DNA of 64,000 bases from Lysinibacillus cavernae (GTDB lineage: Bacteria > Bacillota > Bacilli > Bacillales_A > Planococcaceae). Positions 16,767 to 24,925 of the stretch are shown piece after piece (within the stretch, counting starts at the first letter, position 1; the number at the start of each line of letters is the position of its first letter). The notes beneath the pieces are model-generated. The model worked only from the letters and a program-made list of their open reading frames with translations, made no database searches and was not told where the DNA came from. The stretch covers positions 1-64,000 of the forward strand of contig NZ_WMEF01000005.1 of the NCBI RefSeq assembly GCF_009724685.1, written 5' to 3'. A program made the position numbers and the translations under genes.

Positions 16767-18119
16767 ATGCAAACTAAATTCACAAAATTAAGCAAAAAAG
16801 GAATAAGTGCTGCCATATTAGCAGCAGGAATCATGGGGACTTCAATGGCTCCAAATGCATATGCCCATGGGTTTGTTGAAAAACCAACTAGCCGAGCCGC
16901 TTTATGTAGTCAAAATTTTGGCGCACTTAACCTAATGTGTGGAAACATAATGTATGAACCACAGAGTCTAGAGGCACCAAAAGGATTTCCACAAAGTGGA
17001 CCGGCTGATGGTAAAATTGCATCTGCAGGAGGTCTGTTTGGTGGCATCCTCGATCAACAAACCGCAGATCGTTGGTTTAAGAATACGATTACAGGAGGTT
17101 CAAATACCTTTACATGGAAGTATACTGCGCCACATTTAACAAGCAAATGGCACTATTATATTACAAAAAGTGGATGGAATCCAAATAAGCCTTTAACCCG
17201 TGCAGATCTTGAGCCAATTGGAACTGTTGAGCACAATGGTTCTGCCGCGTCGAATAATTTAACTCATACAGTTTACGTACCAACTGATCGTAGTGGCTAT
17301 CACATTATTCTAGCTGTTTGGGATGTAGCTGATACTTCAAATGCATTCTATAATGTAATTGACGTTAACTTAGTTAATAATGGAAACATTGATATAGAAG
17401 CTCCAACACAGCCAAATGAATTACATGCAACGAAAGTTACTTCTAACAGTGCCGAGCTAAAATGGAATCCTTCTACAGACAATGTGAGTGTAAAAGAATA
17501 TCAGGTATTACGTGATGATAAAGTAGTTGGTGTGGTACCAGGAACAACATTCACAGATAAAAATTTAAAAGCGAGTACAAAATATACATATACGGTTAAA
17601 GCGGTGGATGCAGCTGGAAATGTTTCTAAAGAAAGTGAGTCTGTAGTTGTAGAGACAATGAATGCTGTTCCAGATACAGAAACACCAACGCAACCAACTG
17701 CACTACACACAATGGGCGTAACATCTTCAAGTGTAGACTTAATGTGGAGTGCATCAGAGGATAATGTAGCAGTTGACCATTATGTTATATATCAAGGAAC
17801 AAAAGTAGATCAAATGACTGTTGTTGGGACATCGAAAACTACATCATTTATGGCCAAGAACCTCCAATCAAATACAACATATATGTATGCAGTAACTGCC
17901 ATGGATGCAGCTGGAAATGAATCTAATAAAAGTTCAATTTTAACTGTGACTACAAAAGAGCTAGGGGCGTCTTATGAGCAATGGAGTCCATTGAAGGCGT
18001 ACACAAAAGGAGATAAAGTAGAGTATCAAGGTAAGCTATATGAAGCTGTCCAAAGCTATCAAGGATACGGAGATCCAAATTGGATAAACGCATTGTCTTT
18101 ATGGAAAGAAATTCAATAA
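16767..18119 (+). CDS. Secreted chitin-active lytic polysaccharide monooxygenase, AA10 (450 aa)
   Basis: A copper enzyme that cuts crystalline chitin oxidatively. The signal peptide (1-33) ends in AYA, which exposes H34 as the mature N-terminus (HGFVEKPTSRA), the first ligand of the copper histidine brace. H129 in TSKWHYYITK is the second, and a Phe in NAFYNVIDVN occupies the axial position. The AA10 domain spans 34-206. Two fibronectin type III domains follow (about 212-300 and 306-396), then a CBM5/12 chitin-binding domain (about 403-450, YEQWSPLKAYTKGDKVEYQG). This layout matches GbpA/CbpD-like LPMOs of Bacillaceae. RBS AAGGAGA. It is monocistronic with a sigma-A-like promoter. Confidence 0.95.
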   Translation: MQTKFTKLSKKGISAAILAAGIMGTSMAPNAYAHGFVEKPTSRAALCSQNFGALNLMCGNIMYEPQSLEAPKGFPQSGPADGKIASAGGLFGGILDQQTADRWFKNTITGGSNTFTWKYTAPHLTSKWHYYITKSGWNPNKPLTRADLEPIGTVEHNGSAASNNLTHTVYVPTDRSGYHIILAVWDVADTSNAFYNVIDVNLVNNGNIDIEAPTQPNELHATKVTSNSAELKWNPSTDNVSVKEYQVLRDDKVVGVVPGTTFTDKNLKASTKYTYTVKAVDAAGNVSKESESVVVETMNAVPDTETPTQPTALHTMGVTSSSVDLMWSASEDNVAVDHYVIYQGTKVDQMTVVGTSKTTSFMAKNLQSNTTYMYAVTAMDAAGNESNKSSILTVTTKELGASYEQWSPLKAYTKGDKVEYQGKLYEAVQSYQGYGDPNWINALSLWKEIQ

Positions 18120-18213
18120 AAAGAAGAGTCCTAATAAAAAATTTGTTTATGTCGACTTTTTAAAAACTATGCAGCCATCTGTTGCGAATTTTACCCATAT
18201 AATTTAGTAAAAA

Positions 18214-18248
18214 AAGAAGAAAGGGCCAAAGAATGGTCCTTTCTTCTT
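18214..18248. terminator. Bidirectional intrinsic terminator
   Basis: A 15-bp stem (one G-U), AAGAAGAAAGGGCCA / TGGTCCTTTCTTCTT, lies between the convergent LPMO and acetyltransferase genes, with A/T runs on both sides. Confidence 0.8.
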
Positions 18249-18267
18249 GAAATATTCTATCAACCTG

Positions 18268-18723
18268 TCACTCGGTTATATTTTTTATAACTGCCATTTC
18301 CTTACCGAACCTATCACCATCATCAATAAATCCCAAACTCGAGTATAAATTATGTGCTCCCAAATTTTCAGGATGATAACCTACAACAATTTTTTTTGAA
18401 TTTGGTAATTTAGCCATCTCTGAAATCATTAACTTAGTTGCTGCTTTACCTATACCCTTGCCTTGGTATTCCTTATCCACCATTATTCTATATACCCAAT
18501 AACCATCAAGTTCTTCTCGAACAGAATTGTACATCAAAAAGCCAACCACTTTTTCTTTAAAATAAATAGCGTATGGTTTTAACGTAGGCTCAAACTTTGA
18601 CTGAGCTATTGATATGGCATTGGGTTCCATGTATTCTTTTTGTTCTGTTGATACCTCTAATTCACAACAGTCGTACCAGTTTTCTGCATTTAATTCTACG
18701 ATTTTCACATTTTCTTTAATCAT
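18268..18723 (-). CDS. GNAT N-acetyltransferase, BltD/PaiA-like (151 aa)
   Basis: A Gcn5-fold acetyltransferase resembling the polyamine acetyltransferases BltD and PaiA. The N-terminus VKIVELNAENWYDCCELEVS matches that branch. The beta-4/alpha-3 region is YWVYRIMVDKEYQGKGIGKA then ATKLMI (about 79-104) with the Q/R-x-x-G-x-G/A acetyl-CoA loop QGKGIGKA. The C-terminus includes VVGYHPENLGAHNLYSSLGF (about 118-137). The probable acceptor is a polyamine or similar amine (inference). AAAGGGG lies 6 bases before ATG 18723. A 19-codon ORF precedes it on the same strand. Confidence 0.85.
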   Translation of the reverse strand: MIKENVKIVELNAENWYDCCELEVSTEQKEYMEPNAISIAQSKFEPTLKPYAIYFKEKVVGFLMYNSVREELDGYWVYRIMVDKEYQGKGIGKAATKLMISEMAKLPNSKKIVVGYHPENLGAHNLYSSLGFIDDGDRFGKEMAVIKNITE

Positions 18724-18766
18724 AATTTTCCCCTTTCAAAATTCGGGGAAACGCTAAACAACTTTG

Positions 18767-18826
18767 TTAATTAGTCGTTATCCCCTTGCAATCATTAATA
18801 ATGTAATATCTGTTATCTGTCATCAT
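18767..18826 (-). CDS. 19-residue leader-like ORF upstream of the acetyltransferase
   Basis: MMTDNRYYIINDCKGITTN, with GAGGAGG at ideal distance from ATG 18826, ends 43 bases before the acetyltransferase start. A strong ribosome binding site for such a short frame suggests a leader peptide or a small protein. Paired YY and II codons are the only obvious peculiarity. Confidence 0.35.
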   Translation of the reverse strand: MMTDNRYYIINDCKGITTN

Positions 18827-18966
18827 GAACGCCTCCTCTAACAACTATTGCCTAAAATTATATCAATTAATTTTAAGACTTTTCAATTATACCATTTTTC
18901 CTATAATTTCCCTACTTAAAATAAAATGAAAGATGATTAGGTTCTTTCATTGAGTATAAGAATACT

Positions 18967-19650
18967 TTATTCATTTGGTTTAAATTCGATTGATTTTGCT
19001 TGATACATTTCATCCTTAAAAATATAAGTAATTTGAATATCACCTATACTTCCACTTGCTTGAGAAATTTGACCTCCTATTTTCGCAATAAGTTGCTTAT
19101 CGTTTATTTCAAAGCTGATAAGATTGCCAAAGTATATATCTGGAAATAAATGATTCGGCTCAATTTTTAAATGTTTGGTATCAATTACATCTTTCTTTTC
19201 ACCAATACTAATAATTGCTTTATTAGATAATAACTCGGTCTTTACGTTTTTTAACACTATTGCTATTGGGTCATCAACAAGCACTTCAACTGGTACTTCA
19301 ACAAATTCCTTATTTATTCTTTGATCTTGGATATGGAAAACGTGAGCTTCTTGTTCTAAAATTCCAGTACCAATACCCTTGGTCAAAATTATGATTAACT
19401 CATTTATTCCATCTTTATTGATGTCCTCATATATCTTGTTGTATTTATCCAATAAGGTCTTGTAAGGTCACCACCTTTAAAAACAATATTAAAATCTGTC
19501 TGTATATACTTCATTCATCTTTTTAGCATAAAGGGTAACATCTGTTTTATCAGATTTTGTAATTTCTTCATATTCATTTATCATTGCTTTAGTTTTTGAT
19601 AAAACGATAAAAAGAGAAATCGCAATAATTAACACAATAACCTTTTTCAT
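18967..19650 (-). pseudogene. Exported VCBS/FG-GAP-like protein with a scrambled frame
   Basis: ATG 19650 (GAGGTG upstream) opens a signal-like start MKKVIVLIIAISLFIVL..., running to VYTDRF, where TAA (19489-19491) and two more stops interrupt it. In the next frame the missing part reads FNIVFKGGDLTRPYWINTT. The original frame resumes with IYEDINKDGINELIIILT (calcium-loop-like D-x-N-x-D-G) and runs to 18967. Two compensating indels about 45 bases apart explain this. The region from 19452 on could still be translated from TTG 19452, but without the signal. The intact protein would be about 228 aa and exported. Confidence 0.6.
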
Positions 19651-19700
19651 AAAAAAAACACCTCATATTTAAGTGTTCGCTATAACTGACTGTTTATTCC

Positions 19701-19719
19701 ACTAACCTGCACCGTTAGT
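19701..19719. repeat. Dispersed palindromic repeat (copy)
   Basis: ACTAAC-CTGCACC-GTTAGT: a 6-bp perfect palindrome with the conserved CTGCNCC centre shared by about ten intergenic copies in this window. Confidence 0.6.
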
Positions 19720-19804
19720 AAAAAAGCAAAGTGGAAAGTTTCACAAATGATAGAAAATAGATTATACTGGACTAACTACCATATTCAAAAAAGGAGCATT
19801 TCCT

Positions 19805-20002
19805 ATGACTGAGAATAATCATTCTGAAGTACCTCAAAAAAAAATGAGCCTGCAAGAGGCCGTGAAACAGCAGCTTGAAAACAAAAAGAACCATTCCTCT
19901 TCTAATAATAAAGGAAAAAAGAATGCCGACCTTTCAACAAAAAAAATGAAAAGCCAGCAAACGAAAAAAACAAGCAATACTCGTAGAAAAATGGGTGTCT
20001 AA
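19805..20002 (+). CDS. Small basic, disordered protein (65 aa)
   Basis: AAAGGAG lies 8 bases before ATG 19805. The sequence is hydrophilic, very rich in Lys, Gln, Asn and Ser, with one amphipathic helix (KMSLQEAVKQQLENKK, about 13-28) and a basic tail (KKTSNTRRKMGV). There is no membrane or signal segment. Such composition fits a nucleic-acid- or ribosome-associated small protein, but no family is recognised. It is monocistronic, with the terminator at 20179-20237 downstream. Confidence 0.6.
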   Translation: MTENNHSEVPQKKMSLQEAVKQQLENKKNHSSSNNKGKKNADLSTKKMKSQQTKKTSNTRRKMGV

Positions 20003-20178
20003 CATACTATACGGGCAATAGTGGGAAGCAAAGCTGTTGGTTTTGTTAAAAATGATTAAAAAAGAGAAGATTACCAAAGATATCATTTAAGATATCTTTC
20101 CCTTAACGGGCACCCTTCCCCACGGAATTAAAGTTGGGCTTACAGCTGGACGAGGAAATCAACTCTAAATAAAAGAGG
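20003..20178. other. Intergenic stretch with hairpin and coding-like relic
   Basis: It contains a 9-bp stem AAAGATATC / GATATCTTT near 20079-20102. One frame reads FPLTGTLPHGIKVGLTAGRG, which looks like a short gene fragment of unknown origin without start or upstream frame. I see nothing else. Confidence 0.3.
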
Positions 20179-20237
20179 AAAAAAAGCATTCAAGGGTGAA
20201 CGAGGGTCAGTCCCTACTTTCCCTGAATGCTTTTTTT
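20179..20237. terminator. Long intrinsic terminator
   Basis: AAAAAGCATTCA-GGG pairs with CCC-TGAATGCTTTTT, with an internal loop region, and is followed by a T7 run on the plus strand and on the minus strand as well. Confidence 0.8.
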
Positions 20238-20324
20238 AATTATTTTATTCTTTTCAATTCTTTTCATTATTACTTGTTTAGCTAAATGCTTCGTTAAAAA
20301 ACTTTTTTTATGACAACTGCCTCC

Positions 20325-20363
20325 TTCAACTCTTGCTACCCATTAGCTAAGTAAAATTCTTCA
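20325..20363. repeat. Dispersed palindromic repeat (degenerate copy)
   Basis: TTCAAC...CATTAGCTAA with the conserved flank GTAAAATTCTTCACAAAG, located 20-57 bases 3' of the stop of the minus-strand membrane gene. Confidence 0.45.
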
Positions 20364-20381
20364 CAAAGTTCGTTCCTTTCA

Positions 20382-20987
20382 TCAAGAATTAAAGGTAATA
20401 TAACTCATCAATACTATGAAGAAAAATAATGTTTCAAGATTAATAAGAAAAGTATTGGCTTTTGCCTTTGAAAAAAACTTGATTCGCTTTACTAAACTTG
20501 TGTCCAGTACAATAAGTAAATAATAAAAAATTAGTATACTGAATAAAAACATAATACTTGCCATTAATATTTCTCCACTATTCCAGAAAGTAATTCCTAA
20601 AAATAATGCCCAAATACTTTTGAAAACATTTGCCAATCCCTCGAAAGGATTAGATAATGTTGCCATCATATAATCTCCTTGTTTATCTGTAATGGATTTA
20701 TTACCATTATGTTTTACTATATATGTAATGTGACCTGTTTGAAGTGTCATTGTAATCACTAGCATAATTAAATAAACTAAGCCAAATAGTGTACCAACTT
20801 GTAGAAATTCCGAATTTAATAATCGGTACAATGCCAGTGGTAAAGGAAACCACATTGCATACATTAATGCCATTAAGTTATGCATAAAAGCAAACTCGTT
20901 ATTTTTAACCAGCTTTTGAAATGTAAAAACAATAATTAAAAATATCAATATTCCTATCCAACCCAAAACTATTGTAGAAATTGTCAT
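20382..20987 (-). CDS. Multi-pass membrane protein, unknown (201 aa)
   Basis: About six hydrophobic segments: residues 4-25, 34-52, 62-84, 120-138, 142-162 and 181-198. A short loop with charged residues (VKHNGNKSITDKQGDYM, about 90-106) separates the two halves. There is no recognisable transporter motif. A G-rich ribosome binding site (AGGGGGGG) precedes ATG 20987. It is probably transcribed alone. A palindromic repeat lies just after its stop codon. Confidence 0.65.
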   Translation of the reverse strand: MTISTIVLGWIGILIFLIIVFTFQKLVKNNEFAFMHNLMALMYAMWFPLPLALYRLLNSEFLQVGTLFGLVYLIMLVITMTLQTGHITYIVKHNGNKSITDKQGDYMMATLSNPFEGLANVFKSIWALFLGITFWNSGEILMASIMFLFSILIFYYLLIVLDTSLVKRIKFFSKAKANTFLINLETLFFFIVLMSYITFNS

Positions 20988-21124
20988 AATTCCCCCCCTA
21001 GAGTTACTTGATTATTTTTGTTTTTGTTAACTTCCTTCTTTACTTAATACGTTCGAAAATAAAATATTCTAATTTTAACTAAGTTTTATTTTTAAAACAA
21101 ACCAAAATACATTTTGCTTGTTCT

Positions 21125-21143
21125 ACTACCCTGCCCCATTAGT
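21125..21143. repeat. Dispersed palindromic repeat overlapping a stop codon
   Basis: ACTACCCTGCCCCATTAGT overlaps the stop codon and last codons (CTNGAG) of the minus-strand gene ending at 21126, so the repeat forms the C-terminus of that protein. Confidence 0.55.
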
Positions 21144-21383
21144 ACATAACATATGGATTAAAAGGAAAATTATTAGTACCTTCATGATTATTTTCAAATA
21201 TAAAAAAATGGATTTCTTGCCTTTTCTTAAATCTATTACGTCATTTATAAGAAAACTTATAAATATTAAAATGAATGCGGCTTCTGTTAAATTATCATAA
21301 GCAAACCCAAGTATGACTAGTAGTAATGCGATACTAGCAATAACAATTTGTATCTTATCTAACTTATTAAAAGTTTTTTTCAT
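21126..21383 (-). CDS. Small membrane protein (85 aa)
   Basis: GGAGAAACG precedes ATG 21383. Three hydrophobic stretches, at about 11-29, 34-47 and 60-79, are separated by a basic loop (DLRKGKKS), which suggests a three-helix protein. The last residues (CTNGAG) are encoded by a dispersed palindromic repeat, so the original C-terminus may have been replaced by repeat insertion. No family is recognised. Confidence 0.6.
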   Translation of the reverse strand: MKKTFNKLDKIQIVIASIALLLVILGFAYDNLTEAAFILIFISFLINDVIDLRKGKKSIFLYLKIIMKVLIIFLLIHMLCTNGAG

Positions 21384-21444
21384 CGTTTCTCCTTTTCACC
21401 TTCGTTCAATACAAATTTCACCACAAGAAACCATTACTTCTTGC

Positions 21445-21480
21445 ACTACCTTGCTCCGTTAGTTTAAGTAAATTTCTTCA
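21445..21480. repeat. Dispersed palindromic repeat with extended flank
   Basis: ACTACCTTGCTCCGTTAGT followed by TTAAGTAAATTTCTTCA. The flank is shared with copies at 20.35 and 29.67 kb. Confidence 0.6.
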
Positions 21481-21531
21481 TAATCTTTACTAAATTAATT
21501 TTGTCGGAGGTATCCAGTAAAAATCAAAATA

Positions 21532-21575
21532 AAAAAAGCCAAACACTCATAACAATTATGAGTAATCTCAGCTTT
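21532..21575 (-). terminator. Intrinsic terminator of the gerA relic
   Basis: On the minus strand an imperfect stem AAGCTGAGATTACTCATAA / TTATGAGTGTTTGGCTT is followed by TTTTTT. It is positioned to end the decayed germination gene. Confidence 0.65.
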
Positions 21576-21589
21576 TACACTAAAAAGTT

Positions 21590-22112
21590 TAGTTTTTTCG
21601 TTTGTCCGTATCTTATCCTGTGTCTTTAAAAATTTTGGTCGTTCTCTATATCCTTTTGCAGAAAGAAGTAAAAATATATTTTTTTGACATTGGACCAACT
21701 CAAAACTGCTCCCACACTTAAATAAGGTACGCCAAAAAATTTTTCAAGGTAAAGAACAATTCCAAACAACGAAATGAAAAATCCAAATAGACCGATTGTT
21801 GCAGACCCTATAATTACAATGAACCTAAAAATACTTATCGCTTGTACAAAGGATTAATTGACAAGTGTTAATGCTGCAATACTTGAAACAGCGATAATCA
21901 CAAGCATCGGTGCAGTGGTTAATCCAATCTTAATGGCTGCATTGCCAATTATTAAGCCCCCTACTATACTCAGAGTTCCTCCTATAATAACAGGAAGACG
22001 GAGATTAGCTTCACGTAATAATTCAAACATTAACAACATAAAAATTATTTCAAGTCCAACAGGTAATAACCTTCGTATTCTTTGATGTTGCTCCCACTAA
22101 TTTGACTAAACT
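21590..22112 (-). pseudogene. Spore germination protein GerA-family, C-terminal relic
   Basis: The minus strand reads VGLEIIFMLLMFELLREANL then RLPVIIGGTLSIVGGLIIGNAA and on to ALTLVN, then TAA, then SFVQAISIFRFIVIIGSATI then GLFGFFISLFGIVLYLEKFFGVPYL in the same frame. A further frame carries RERPKFLKTQDKIRTNEK. In this order they match the last third of GerA/SpoVAF-type A subunits (about 480 aa): E-x-L-R-E-A, R-L-P, IVGGL, the NYS region and FGVPYL, then the RP-x-FLK tail. The stop replaces the usual Tyr. The N-terminal two-thirds are missing, and no gerB/gerC neighbours are seen here. Confidence 0.7.
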
Positions 22113-22253
22113 ATAAACAAAATCACCAAAAATAACCTCTTTAGTAATACTTTAAAGAAGTTACTGTCAAGATATCCATTGGTTATCATTTTACAGATGA
22201 CTGAATTTTTTACGCGTATTGAATCTTTGTATTCAGTAATGTGGAGCTATCCC

Positions 22254-23462
22254 TTATCTTTTACTAATAAAATCTAATACACGTTTAAATGGCTGAGTAT
22301 TATTAGTAGTACTAAAAAATTCATCAAAAGGGTTTCCATAAATCCCTATTTTAGAAATAACCTCATTTATAGTAAAAATATCCGGACTTAAATTGTCATT
22401 TACTTCTTCCCAGTATAGAGGACATGCTACTGTGCCACCATTATTTCCTCTAATAGAAAATGGTGCAATTATTGTTTTCCCACTACCATGTTGTACGTAA
22501 TCAATGTATAGCTTATCTGAACGATTTTTCTTTAACCTTTCAATAGTAAAAAGATTCGGCTCAAGTGATATTAAATACTTAGCTATAAACTCTGTAAACA
22601 ATCGAACATCACTATAGGAAAATACAGTTTCAGATAAAGGAATGTATACCTGCATACCTTTATTGCCGGACGTTTTAACGAAGGAAGTCAGATTCAAGTT
22701 ATCAAATATTTCTTTTAGCATGTTAGCTGCATAAATTGATTGTTTAAAATGATCTTTTGAGGGCGGATCTAAATCAAACACTATTTCTGTTGGATTTTTT
22801 TTAGAAAAAATAGTTTCAAAAGGAACATGGAATTCAAATGCAAGTTGATTCCCTAGCCAAATTAATGCTTCTTCACTATTACATAAAATGTGATTAATAC
22901 TACCTTCTTTATAGGTTTCTATATATGCTGGGGCGTAATCAGGACATTCTTTTTGATAAAAGGACTCACCAAATAAACCATGCGGGTAGCGAATAACTGT
23001 TAATAAACGATTTTTTAGAAATGGTAACATATAAGGTGCAATTTCCTGTAAATACTTTATATAATCTTTTTTTGTCATTAAATTATCAATGAACAACCTC
23101 TTATCTGGGTGAGTTATTTCTGTTCGGATGTGCATTTTATTATCCAATAGTTGTTGCCAAGTACACTCTTGCCAGGATTTTTCTAAAGAAAATCTTAGAA
23201 AACTTAAGTTATGAACCTTTCCATCTTTAAAATGAGAATATTGCAATTCTACACAAATCCCAGGTGATACTTTCAAATAATTTTTGTCATGAGAAATTTT
23301 ATTTCCCATAAGTGTATCAAGTAACGCTTTATTCTCTACTTTATTTAGCCCATCTTTAAATGAGCCAACAGTATTTATAATATTGTTCTGGACAACTGCA
23401 ACGTCATATTCAAAACTTTTAAAACAGAACCCAATTATTGTAAAGAAAGCCGTATAAGGCAT
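22254..23462 (-). CDS. ligD: LigD lacking the adenylation domain: OB-fold plus DNA polymerase/primase (402 aa)
   Basis: The NHEJ end-processing enzyme. Residues 1-105 correspond to the C-terminal OB-fold of a LigD ligase domain (VGSFKDGLNKVENKAL, SPGICVELQY, ECTWQQLL). Residues 115-402 are the LigD polymerase domain: EIAPYMLPFLKNRLLTVIRY, GESFYQKECPDYAP, the catalytic VFDLDPP, KTSGNKGMQVYIPL and APFSIRGN...VACPLYW. Bacillus LigD (about 610 aa) has ligase then polymerase; here the adenylation part (KxDG) is absent, yet a full AGGAGAGGA ribosome binding site precedes ATG 23462, so the short form is a true start and not a broken end. Ligation is presumably done by the separate ligase at 14.86 kb. 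Divergent from ku. Confidence 0.88.
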   Translation of the reverse strand: MPYTAFFTIIGFCFKSFEYDVAVVQNNIINTVGSFKDGLNKVENKALLDTLMGNKISHDKNYLKVSPGICVELQYSHFKDGKVHNLSFLRFSLEKSWQECTWQQLLDNKMHIRTEITHPDKRLFIDNLMTKKDYIKYLQEIAPYMLPFLKNRLLTVIRYPHGLFGESFYQKECPDYAPAYIETYKEGSINHILCNSEEALIWLGNQLAFEFHVPFETIFSKKNPTEIVFDLDPPSKDHFKQSIYAANMLKEIFDNLNLTSFVKTSGNKGMQVYIPLSETVFSYSDVRLFTEFIAKYLISLEPNLFTIERLKKNRSDKLYIDYVQHGSGKTIIAPFSIRGNNGGTVACPLYWEEVNDNLSPDIFTINEVISKIGIYGNPFDEFFSTTNNTQPFKRVLDFISKR

Positions 23463-23689
23463 TTTTCCTCTCCTCTTTTGGTCGTTAATCCTTAGGATTT
23501 TTCTTCATAGTTTGTATATAAACAAAGTAAAAATACGAGTAAATCTTATTTTTAAAAAAAGATTCCTGATAACACTTCATATAGCCACTCATCTCTATTA
23601 GGTTTTTATCTACATTGTTTGACGTTTTCAATTTACGATACATAAAAAGCAGCAAATTATATCATAGTAAGAAAAACGAGGTGACAAAA

Positions 23690-24511
23690 ATGCATACAGT
23701 GTGGAAAGGCAGTATTTCCTTTGGACTTGTCAATATACCCGTGAAACTCCATGCCGCTACTGAAAATAAAGATATCAAAATGCGACAACTTCACAAAGAA
23801 TGCCATACACCGATTAGCTACAAGAAGGTTTGTGAAGGCTGCAATCAAGAAGTAAAAGACGAAGATATTGTCAAGGCTTATGAATACACGAAAAATAAAT
23901 TTGTCGTATTGGATCAAGAGGATTTAGAAAGCTTACGTAAGGAAAATGAAGAAAAAGCCGTGGAAATTATTGATTTTGTACAATTAACAGAAATCGACCC
24001 GATTTATTTTGAGCGTACTTATTTCCTTTCTCCCGATTCAACTGGGGCTAAAGCCTATTCTTTATTGCGTAAAACTCTAGAGCAATCAGGGAAAATTGGG
24101 ATTGCTAAAATTATTATTCGTTCAAAAGAACAGCTTGCTATCGTGCGCGTTTATCAAAATGCGCTCGTGATGGAAACCATTCATTATCCTGATGAAGTCA
24201 GAAGTGTTGGAGATGTGCCGAGTATTCCAAGTGAACAAGACGTTGTGCCAAAGGAACTTGAAACAGCGCTAATGCTGGTGGATCAATTGACAACTACATT
24301 TAATCCTGAAAAATATACAGACGATTATCGCAATGCTCTACTAGAATTAATTGAAGAAAAGAAAGCAACCAATACGATTGCCACAAGTGATAAACAGCAC
24401 CCAATACCTGATAATGTCACAGATTTAATGACAGCACTGCAAGCTTCCTTAGATAAAACGAAAAAGCCAGCTACAAGAAAACGTACCACACGCACAAAGA
24501 AAAATGCTTAA
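23690..24511 (+). CDS. ku: Ku DNA end-binding protein (273 aa)
   Basis: Bacterial Ku homodimer that encircles broken DNA ends and recruits LigD. I use ATG 23690 (GAGGTG upstream) because MHTVWKGSISFGLVNIPVKLH is the standard N-terminus; earlier in-frame codons lack a ribosome binding site. The core beta-barrel spans 1-230. A Cys/His pattern, CHTPISYKKVCEGC, lies at about residues 39-52. The C-terminus is a basic tail (KTKKPATRKRTTRTKKNA), which in other Ku proteins promotes DNA bridging. It is transcribed divergently from ligD across a 227-bp gap, so expression is probably coordinated (in Bacillus the pair is sporulation-linked). A strong terminator follows. Confidence 0.95.
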   Translation: MHTVWKGSISFGLVNIPVKLHAATENKDIKMRQLHKECHTPISYKKVCEGCNQEVKDEDIVKAYEYTKNKFVVLDQEDLESLRKENEEKAVEIIDFVQLTEIDPIYFERTYFLSPDSTGAKAYSLLRKTLEQSGKIGIAKIIIRSKEQLAIVRVYQNALVMETIHYPDEVRSVGDVPSIPSEQDVVPKELETALMLVDQLTTTFNPEKYTDDYRNALLELIEEKKATNTIATSDKQHPIPDNVTDLMTALQASLDKTKKPATRKRTTRTKKNA

Positions 24512-24514
24512 AAG

Positions 24515-24546
24515 GAAAGCGTATCCGCTCATCAGGATACGCTTTC
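24515..24546. terminator. Terminator after ku
   Basis: A perfect 12-bp stem, GAAAGCGTATCC / GGATACGCTTTC, with an 8-base loop, 3 bases after the stop codon. Confidence 0.8.
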
Positions 24547-24682
24547 GAATTGTCAAAGATAGCTTTCCAAATCTTTTTTGTGCGGAATAACCAAAAATTA
24601 ATCCATTTAAGAAAATAGAAAAAGTTCGTTGATGCAGGCTTTCCTGGAATATTTAAAGAACCCACTTCTCATGATGAATCCC

Positions 24683-24840
24683 TACATGAATCCAAGTGTT
24701 CGTTTTGGATTATGCTTTGCGAATGATCCTTTTTTAATCTGTCCTTCTGTTAACCAGATCTTATAGGTTTTAGATAATTCCCCGCTAATGTTGTAACAGC
24801 CCCAAGTAATATGTATTCTTTGTTGGATTGGCTTCGTCAT
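24683..24840 (-). CDS. Doubtful small ORF (52 aa)
   Basis: The frame MTKPIQQRIHITWGCYNISG then ELSKTYKIWLTEGQIKKG... ends at 24683. Composition looks protein-like, but GAGGAG directly abuts the ATG, too close for good initiation, and coding-like sequence continues beyond the stop (GFIMRSGFFKYSRKACINEL). It is either a small protein or the 5' part of a decayed gene. No family is recognised. Confidence 0.3.
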
Positions 24841-24925
24841 CTCCTCAACACCTATACTTGTATCTTTGTAGAAATATTCCCTTTATTATACAATGACTCT
24901 AGCAATGCAAAATAGGAGGTAGGAC

